Below the pieces are notes generated by a model. The model saw only the letters and a program-made list of their open reading frames with translations, searched no databases and had not been told where the DNA came from. A program made the translations under genes and the position numbers. Positions 56,235 to 64,000 of a DNA stretch of 64,000 nt are shown in pieces. Where the stretch lies: contig CM046876.1 in NCBI GenBank assembly GCA_025667525.1, positions 25,879,224 to 25,943,223 of the forward strand, in the 5' to 3' direction. Source of the DNA: Glebionis coronaria (taxonomy: Eukaryota > Streptophyta > Magnoliopsida > Asterales > Asteraceae). Position 1 is the stretch's first letter. Each line of letters opens with the position of its first letter.

Positions 56235-57300
56235 ACAAATGAAAATCGTTTTTTATTCACAGACCAATTGTTTATTAACCCCCACTCACACACCTTATGG
56301 TTTGTGTGTGTCAATCTTCCTGTAGCACTTTGTTGTTCTCTGCCGTTGATCTTGAGCTTGATTTCTGTAGCACTTCTTTATTTGGTGCCGTTGATTATCA
56401 CATACCTAAAACATGTATCCCCATATGTGTGGGTTATAGTGAGATCAATAGAGAAACATATCTCATTTGGATCTGGGGTTCTCTCTATAAAAAATTGGAT
56501 CTGGGGTTCTCTATAAAAATATATCCCATCCTATTTGGGTATGGTTATAATGAGATCTATATTGGACCAACCCATTCGATGCCGCTGATTTCTGCGTTGT
56601 CGTTGTTGCACGACGTCGGTGATCGGCAGGTGACACTAGGTGGCTCAATTGGGTGCGATCTTCGTTAACTAAAGGTCGTATGTCACCACCAAAATCGATA
56701 ACATCAGGTTTGATGTTTGCTATTAATTATGGTTTAGTTTTAATTGATATTATTTGATATTATCTGATCTTGAAATTAGGGTTGTCATGCGATGTTCAAA
56801 TTAGGGTTTATGGTAAATATTGGGGATTTTACAAGGTTTATTTCTAATTGATACATTAGCTGCCGTTATAAAAAAAATTGATTCATTAGCTGGTTATAAA
56901 ATTTAGGTTGTCATACAATACAATTCTCGAATTAGGCGTTCTTTCAGAAAGCAGGATCATATTATTTTGCACGGGAATGATACCTTATATGTCATTGATG
57001 AGTTACTTAATACTCATCATTTTACCCTAAGTTAAACGATAAAAAAGGCAAAAAGCGAGATAAAAAACGGACATATATCTTGTGTTTTCTGATTTTATTT
57101 TGCAGATCCGGTTTTCCGACAAAAAGACGAAACCAAGGTCAAAAAGTCAACCCGAGCACGGTTTTGGAAACAACACGAAAAAAAACGAAGACAACGGAAG
57201 AAAAACGATGAAGTGGGACCCACATCTTAGCCGTATAATCTCAGCCAAAAGATCAATTCTAATATACAATATATATTAAACTTTATTGTTAAGCCCATAT
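56235..57300. other. Non-coding with short local duplications
   Basis: TTGGATCTGGGGTTCTCT followed by a TATAAAAA word occurs twice in tandem at about 56468-56520. TGTAGCACTT with a downstream CCGTTGAT word occurs twice at 56322-56398. The frames at 56127-56516 and 56297-56668 cross these repeats, contain no domain, and are not called as genes. Confidence 0.4.
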
Positions 57301-58148
57301 TAGCCCAACATATAACAAACCACAGGCCACGTTTGTTTTTTTTATTGTGTCATTAAATAATTCTTGATGGGCTTTTTAGAACCTAAATCCAAAAAAAAAA
57401 GGAAACATCGGCCCTTTTTTTTTTTACTAAACCAACGTTTACAATTGATAGGGTTTCTTCACATTTTATCAGCCACCTTTTTTTTTTGTTCTCTCAACTG
57501 ATACAAACCCTATCTCACACCTAATTCTGATCTAAAAATCTTCCCACCATTTTTTTCCATTTTCAGCTACACACCAAAACCCTTACAAACCCTACCCCAC
57601 AAATCGAATTTGAACAAAAAGATCAAGCAACCCACGTGAATGATCCACCGTGGCGATCCTTGTAAAAAATTGAGCGCCAAATCCATTTATTTTCAAGAAT
57701 GGCCAAGATTGAAAGATGAGTTTTGAATTTTTTCACCAATGGCTGAGATTTAACCAAAGAAACACAAGTTCAAGATTTCTTGTTTTCTTCTCACATAGAA
57801 AACACAAGGGGTACAAAACAAAGACTAGAAGACTTCTATATAAAGACCCAAGATGAAGACCATGAGGCTATGTAATTTTTTTAGTTTTTAAATTCTATCA
57901 ATTTAATTTTAAGTCTTTTAATTTCGAATGTTTTTCTCAGTTGTAACCGAATTTTAAAATTAATGCAAGTAGTGTTGTTATTTAATCTCGTGTTGATTGT
58001 TGATTCGAAATAAAAAAAAAGAAAAAAAAATTGTTGTTCTTAGTTAACTGTGTTGAAACTGTGATAAAAAAAAAGTGGTTTCACTGTTCTTGTTACTATC
58101 GAGAAAAAAGGGTTAGATTTGTTTTAGTTTCCTGTGAAAATAAAAATA

Positions 58149-58187
<39 letters not shown>

Positions 58188-58740
58188 TCGGTGGTACTGT
58201 ACATCAAAAAGAAGAAAAGGTTGAGATATAGTTGTTGGTGTTGGTTACAAAAGAAGAAAAAGAAGATTGCTCGAAGATTACTTTGGTTCATAAGGTTTTG
58301 GATCAGTTGGTTACGGCTTAATATATTTTGGTTCGACAGCTTGGTTCGTGAAGATCTTCAAGTAGTGTTAGCTATCTAAGCTAAAGTCTTGGTTAATTTT
58401 TTCGTCATATCGAAGTTGGGATTTCATCAGGTTCAAGCCTTATACAGTTTATTTAAATTTTCACTTTTAGTTGATAGTAAAGATACATGCATGTTATGTC
58501 TGTGACTTTGTGTAGAGAATCTTGTAGCCATTAGCTTTTATGTTTAGTTTGTATGATTTTAGTTGCTTGTTATGTTTGTGTAGCATATCTTGTAGCCTCT
58601 ATTCACAAGTTGGGCTGAAAGACCAAATATTGTAGTGGTCTAGACGTCTAGTAGTGGAAACTAAGTTTAAAAAAAAAAGAGTTTAAAAGTATTTGTCTAG
58701 TAGTGGAAACTAAGTTTTAAAAAAAGGAGTATAAAAGTAT
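57301..58740. other. Non-coding, possible degenerate LTR
   Basis: No supported frame. A CACGTG-containing stretch occurs near 57633. An (AT)n run of about 30 bp lies at 58152-58182. A ~58-bp tandem pair (TAGTGGAAACTAAGTTT...) spans 58625-58740. LTR identity is only a guess from composition. Confidence 0.35.
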
Positions 58741-58744
58741 TTTG

Positions 58745-58830
58745 TCACTGAGGGGATTTGAACCCAGGACCTATCGCAACATAATCTTTATTACACAACT
58801 TTGAAAACCATCTGAGTTGATACTTTTTTT
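58745..58830 (-). repeat. tRNA-like SINE relic
   Basis: On the minus strand an A-box-like AACTCAGATGGTT (about 58821-58809) is followed about 50 bases later by a B-box-like GGGTTCAAATCCC (about 58766-58754). These are the internal RNA polymerase III promoter boxes of tRNAs and SINEs. The sequence does not fold as a full tRNA by eye, so it is called a SINE or tRNA relic. Confidence 0.5.
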
Positions 58831-59562
58831 TGTTAAACCAATGCAAAGTTCATTTAATATAGGCAGTTAGTTAAATTTAATTTAAGATAAAAACAGTTTC
58901 TATTTATTTAATTTCGTATTTAACATTAAAAACAGGTTATAATTAGTTAAAATTTTCGAATTTTTTTTTTTTTTTTTAGTCTTAAAATAAATACCTTAAG
59001 TTATATAAACTAGAAAATTAATATTAGCACCTTTATAATTTATAGTAATTTGTTAAATAGGGCTTTACGTTAGTTTAAAAATAGTTAATAATTTAATTAA
59101 TTAGTTTTAAATAAATTTAGTTTTTTATATAGAAGTAAAATTTTGTTCGTTTTTATATTTTAGCATTTTGTCATTTGCATCCTAGTTTAATTGTACCTTG
59201 CATTTTATTATAATAATTAAATTTACATTGGCATTAGCATATATTTGTTATTTGTTTATGTGCATCCCCGATAACTATTTATGCTCCCCGTAGTGTAATT
59301 GCATTTTCATATAATTTAAAAAAAATTATAAAAAAAAAAAAAAAATCAAGAACCGATCATTCAAGCATCAAATACCAAAATCCGTGTGCCGATTCAATTC
59401 ACGATTTCGCGAGGAAACGACCCGGGACGATTCGATTATCACTTTTTCCTAATCGTGATTTTCTTATCAATACTTCCCGATCACATATATTTGTGATTTC
59501 ACATTTCACTTCTTTTCCTAAAGAGTGATTCGTCTAATTACTATATATATATATATATTTTG
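58831..59562. other. A/T-rich non-coding
   Basis: Poly-T and poly-A runs and an (AT)n run at 59540-59559. GAGGAAACGACCCGGGACG near 59410 resembles leader sequence of some gypsy elements, but no primer site was found. Confidence 0.35.
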
Positions 59563-62500
59563 CTATACTATAACGAAGTTATCAGTCATATGGATCATAT
59601 TATTTGCAACTGTTTTTGGATGTTTTTTTATTTGAATGGTTACGGTTGTGTGTTGTTTGATTTTCAAAATGGGTTGATTTGAGTATGATATCATTGTTTG
59701 GAGGTATTCTTTGAAGGTATTAATGATGTCACCCATGCCCGGTCGTGTTGCAGCATTGCTGTGATGGCTTGGTGAGCTTGCTGCCATGGTAATGTATCCT
59801 CTAAGCTAACTGAATTCCCAACCTTATTATGGTGTCAGAACTATGGGTGTGAATAAGATTTGTATGTGTGTCTCTAAACATCCACATCATACGTATGAAG
59901 TTTCAGTTTATTGTTGGCGATGATGATAATATTCTTTTGGGCGTTTATGCTTCTGTAATTATAATGCGTTGTTGGACGGTGATGGTTGCCACCCAACCGT
60001 ATCTTGGCGGGGCATCACTATATCGTGCTTGCAGCCACGGTCGGGTCAGGTGACCTTTTCTCGGGTTCAAAACTCGCAAATCTGAGCCAACCATATATCT
60101 TTTAAACCCGCTACAGTCATACATAGCTGAGCCTAACCTTTTCTGTGAGGTTTATATACAAGCGTATATAGTTGGCACGCCTTGGTGAGCTTGCTGCCAG
60201 GGTTAACGTACCCTCTAAACGGACTAAATCCCCAACGTTGTTAGGTTTCCTCATTTTACATAGACTATGCTGTTGGGGTTACCTCATTTTTGATAAGTTG
60301 GTTGCCTCTGTGAGAAAGGAACGTGAGAAACGAGGTCAAGTGAGTACTCGATTCTCCTCTTTTATATAGACCATAATGTTGGGGTTAAATACATAATGTT
60401 AGGGTTAAATACCAAATATAGATTCTGACTGAAAAAATTACGCAGCATCTTAGGATTTATAACGTTATGGCCAATGACAAAGTTTATGTTTATAGGATGT
60501 TTGGGCTAGCGTGCCTTTCCAGAACCCGTATGTTGGCGAGGTGACCATTTGGTCGCAGCCTTGACGGGTTCTCAGTACGTCTTCCGTGTTGTGATATAAT
60601 CCACTGATGCAAACATACGAATTGTGGTTTTTCATTTGCCGTCAATGCGATCAGAACATCGCTGGGCTAAAGTAATAAAGGTGAGCATCACTATAATCTT
60701 CTAATTGAAATACTTTTAATTATAAAGTACAAAAGAGTTAAAATATTTCATAGCAAAATAAGATGAAACTCGAAAGTTCAAGCCGTTAACGGTTTGCTAT
60801 GAAATATTTTATGGTTTTATATACGGTTTAGTTGACTTCTAAATTAGCGTATACATGTTCTATATATAAGCTACATGTTCTTTATGTTTTTGGTATTCTT
60901 ACTTTCACGGGTCACTTATTAGTTTCGCTCTAATAGTGTGTGATAATGTGACTGTTTATTATCAAAACTATAAGTGTGTTTGTTCCAGCTTATATGTGCC
61001 ATATGAAGTTTTTGGTATTTTGCTTATCTTTTATAGGCCTTGATTCTTAGGTCTTAACATCTTGAGCCGGATAAACGGATCTTAAGAAATGTAAGATGAA
61101 ACCAGAATAGGTCACAAATGTACATATGCACAGAAAAAACACCTTCTCCAGGCTAAAACTACATAAATAATGCTATATAAGCTGACTTAAATTAGCTCAT
61201 AGGCTGGTAAATTTTAGAGTGAGACGACGTTTCTTTGAGCTTAAGTAATCGGCTCATTGGTTAGCTGATTTTAGGCTTATGTTGCATCAGTTAAATCACA
61301 TGCTCTTGCATCGTTGTTTTCTAATCCTTATGTCGTCATATGCTTATTCTTAACCTATGCCTTTGTCATGATTTAATGTCGGATACCTTTGTGATAATTG
61401 TTAGTGATAGGTATCCGTTGTCGCAGGCTGTGATTAGAAAACGTGGCTTCGCGTGGTAATTCGTGGTTTGGCGTGGCAGTTCTTTGGGTTTCCAGGTTGT
61501 GATTAGAAAACCCGGGGTCATGTTTGAGGCAATCGACTTGGAAAAACTTGGGTTGACAGCATTAATATACCCGTGGCTTGCCGTGGCAATTCTTTGGTTT
61601 GCAGCCGCTACGGGTTAACCTCTCTCTTTACCTACGGTTAACCAATGAATATGTGATTCTGCGGTTTTCTTTGTGTTATGAAGATTGGAGAAGGCATAAA
61701 ATATTTACATGTTTCTTCCGTTGTTCGGGCTATGATGATTGTTGTGGTCTGAGCGAGAAGTTCCTACCCTAGCTTGGCGAGGCAATGAGCGGATACCAGT
61801 GGCTCTTATGCAAGCCGTCTCTCTGCAGCCGTTGGGGGACTCAAATACTTCTTTGACGTGGACACCACATGCTGATCTGAGCCTACCTATTTACTGAATC
61901 AAAGTGAAATGGCTATTTAGTAAAGCTATATGGTTTTTCTATAAGGTAGACTAAACATATGATGAAGGTAGTGTTGTGGCTAAGTACTCCCACACCTTTG
62001 TTGCCACTGCTCATGGTGTGCGCCGATGGTGCTTGGTATGCGACTTAGGGATTTGAAACATGTAACATTACCTGTTTATATGTTTTTTTACTTCTTGCCC
62101 ATACTCAGTTTGGTTGCTCGGTTTTTTGTCTTCGTGGTTATGATAGTCAATTTGGTTGTTCGATTTTTGGTCTTTGTGGTTATGGAAAACAGCGGCTCCA
62201 AAACCCATATAATTCGCCAATGTCTGTTCTATACCGCTTCTACCTAAGCGTTAGTTTGTCTGAGGTGTACTGCTCAAGACTCGGAAGCATCGCGACTTCT
62301 GTCGTTGTTAAATGGGAGTGACGGTTGTGTTGCTGCTTCGATATTTGTTTCCCAGGTGGACCCTCACTCGAATGTACCAGGTATGCTTTTTCGTGGCCTC
62401 TTTTTTTTGTTACATCTTTGCTTACTTTTTGTAACTGTTTCAAAATATTGTAGCTATTAGGTGCCACCAACACTGTTAGATGTTGGGTCAAAAAATCAAC

Positions 62501-63258
62501 GGGGTAGGCCATCAAATGTTAAAGTTGGATACCAATGCAGCGCCACAGACACCGGCTGCAGTCAGCCTCCCTCACGTCTCGGAACTCGGCGCAGCCGCGG
62601 CTGTGGGTTATCCGAAGCTTGGCAGGATGTTAGAAATCAAGTGGTTGTTAACGGTCATGTACCAAAACCTGCTTTGTGTACATCTATTTCATAAAATGGT
62701 ATTCCTTACTATCTTTTGCCTTTTACGTTTATATATACAGTCCATTGGTTTGTGTGGTTGCACTCGATGTCTCACATATGGAATTCACATGTGTTGTGTG
62801 TAACCTGTTTCCATAGTAACTTCGAATACCAAAACATACTCTTATAATTATAATGATATATACATACTCTTACGATTTATGCTATGTTTATTAACTGCAT
62901 TTTATAATGCTGCAGGTATTGAGTGTGTTAGAGAACCATCCAATGAGTGCCAACAGCAACAACGGTTACCCAACTGCTGGCAACTGTCTGGTGAGGAACC
63001 ATCCAATAATGGTACTGAATATCGACCCGCATGCGGTTCGTCAAGCTCCTGCCTCCACGTGACAAAAGAATTTGTAACCAACCGGAGTCTTACACCAACT
63101 GATGCTAAAAGGATAGCACCTATTTTTCAAGGTTGGTGCAGAACCCATATGTCTCAAACTTAATACTTTCGCGTATCTCAAATATTTTTATGTTCGTTCT
63201 TTTCCAATTACGTCTTTATCTGACATTTCATTAGATTTTTTTTCCCAGTGTAAAAAAC
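59563..63258 (+). other. Probable Helitron body with degenerate gene-like pieces
   Basis: The left limit is arbitrary; the right end is the Helitron terminus at 63301. No RepHel protein is visible, so it would be non-autonomous. Short plus-strand frames at 62461-62694 and 62879-63163 sit between plausible splice sites (TTGTAG before 62453, GGTATG after 62379, GCAG before 62915), but encode no known domain. Dispersed hairpins occur at 59991-61842. Confidence 0.4.
59991..61842. repeat. Family of dispersed ACCCGT...ACGGGT hairpins
   Basis: Copies at 59991-60046, 60522-60573 and 61569-61615, with a weaker longer one near 61764-61842. Each has a 6-10 bp terminal inverted repeat, TTGGCGRGG or TTGCCGTGG after the left arm and GCAGCC before the right arm. 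A fourth related block at 61441-61500 keeps the TGGCGTGGCAGTTCTTTGG core. Confidence 0.65.
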
Positions 63259-63301
63259 GCCCGCCCTTCGCGCCGCAGCGAAGCGCGGGCAAAAACCCTA
63301 G
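63259..63301 (+). mobile_element. Helitron 3' terminus
   Basis: A G/C-rich hairpin (GCCCGC...GCGGGC and TTCGC...GCGAA, 63259-63290) is followed by seven bases and CTAG at 63298-63301, with T next. This is the canonical Helitron end. G/C content jumps sharply from the surrounding sequence. Confidence 0.8.
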
Positions 63302-64000
63302 TGTCTATAATGGAGATAACTCTACACACGTACTTGATAGGTATCTTATCGAATTTTATATCAACTAAAACAAACATATAAATCCAAATTTGCATGGTTA
63401 TAATCAAACACTATAATTAGGATCATGTACTGCATGTTATATAGTACATTACATATATGAAAAAAGACATTGAACATGGGATTGATGGTTACCTCTCGAA
63501 AATTAGCTACAATGTGTATATGTGTGTAGTTAACGACTTAAATGTTGGGACTTAGTATAAGACGCCCTTTTACTGAAATAGTTATTAATTGTCTTAAGCG
63601 ACGCATTATTGGGAAGTGCAATTTTCTAAAAACTTGGAAAGTTAATTGATACTTTTGCAAAGTGTTGTCCAGCTTGTACTTCAGCAGTTACACTAATTAG
63701 GTCAAAACATTCGAACAAGGATTTCACAATCATTCTCTATAAAAAGAAACAACACTTATTGTGCCAACCTTGTCACATTCACACCGTTAATTATACGTCT
63801 AATTCAAATGGAATCCACATGACATGTGAAATGCAGCCTTTGAATAAAGTTCACCAAGTATTTGCGATAGTGACAAGCCTTTTGAATCAATGCCCCCTAT
63901 TGAAAATATTATTAGTTTTGTAGAACGCATCCTATCCTTGTCAAAAAGGGTAAATGGGAAATGTTTTAAATGTCTCATTTTTATTATATAAATGTCACAA
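63302..64000. other. No recognised feature
   Basis: A/T-rich sequence to the window end; no frame over 60 codons and no repeat noted. Confidence 0.4.

Noticed and set aside
58152..58182. (AT)n run as a functional element
   Set aside because: Simple dinucleotide microsatellite with no associated signal.
58745..58830. Intact tRNA gene
   Set aside because: Only A- and B-box-like words; no acceptor stem or clear anticodon arm could be paired.
59528..59570. Helitron 5' end at TCTAATTACTATATATA
   Set aside because: The preceding base is G where Helitrons insert after A, and the match may be only the AT microsatellite.
62240..63163. Small frames as a spliced host gene
   Set aside because: Plausible splice words exist, but frames are short, overlap in two phases and show no domain; kept as Helitron-body gene-like sequence.

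Overview
This window is nuclear DNA of a plant and consists almost entirely of transposable elements. It is A/T-rich, has no bacterial-type operons, and I find no intact host gene, tRNA gene or rRNA gene. The polyprotein relics (a Ty1/copia with a long coiled-coil Gag region, an Athila/Tat-like Ty3/gypsy Gag-protease, DUF4283 Gag-like domains and an L1-type LINE) look like families I know as abundant in Asteraceae. That placement rests on memory of those families and no search was run.

Layout. (1) 1-14930 is best read as a minus-strand Athila/Tat-like gypsy element. It has a diverged LTR fragment at the left edge, a right LTR from about 12302 to 14930, a tRNA-Asp-type primer site at 12278-12294, and gag-protease relics at 11514-9345. 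An acidic spacer and a small hydrophobic ORF follow, with no reverse transcriptase or integrase. A coding-free copia-like element (about 1020-6153) interrupts its left end. (2) 14931-20234 is a second coding-free LTR element, and it carries a nested TRIM of about 787 bp (16162-16948). (3) 20710-22070 is a DUF4283/Gag-like pseudogene. (4) 22138-22166 is a minus-strand Helitron-type 3' terminus. Sequence to its right is split by a LINE (23185-28645) with a perfect 14-bp target duplication and by a minus-strand copia (28800-39372).

(5) 39373-43400 holds gene scraps on the minus strand, including two exon-like pieces and a leucine-rich-repeat fragment. (6) 43406-49620 is a recent minus-strand copia with near-identical LTRs, a perfect ACTAT duplication and dead pol remnants. 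(7) 49763-54986 is a dense block of DNA transposons: a foldback element, a hAT-type MITE built on CCGCA motifs, a Mutator-like foldback, two more inverted-repeat elements and a pogo/Lemi deletion derivative. (8) 55000-63301 is non-coding with local repeats, a tRNA-like SINE relic, a family of dispersed hairpins at 59991-61842 and a plus-strand Helitron 3' end at 63301. 63302-64000 shows nothing.

No pathway links these genes. The coherent story is layers of nested insertion. The autonomous elements are all broken, and several of the best-preserved structures are non-autonomous. The items most worth a second look are the gag-protease-only gypsy with its repeat-bearing acidic spacer and hydrophobic ORF, the AUGA-coupled LINE, the GATCG array in the copia leader, the 59.9-61.8 kb hairpin family, and a young copia insertion whose pol was apparently dead before it moved.
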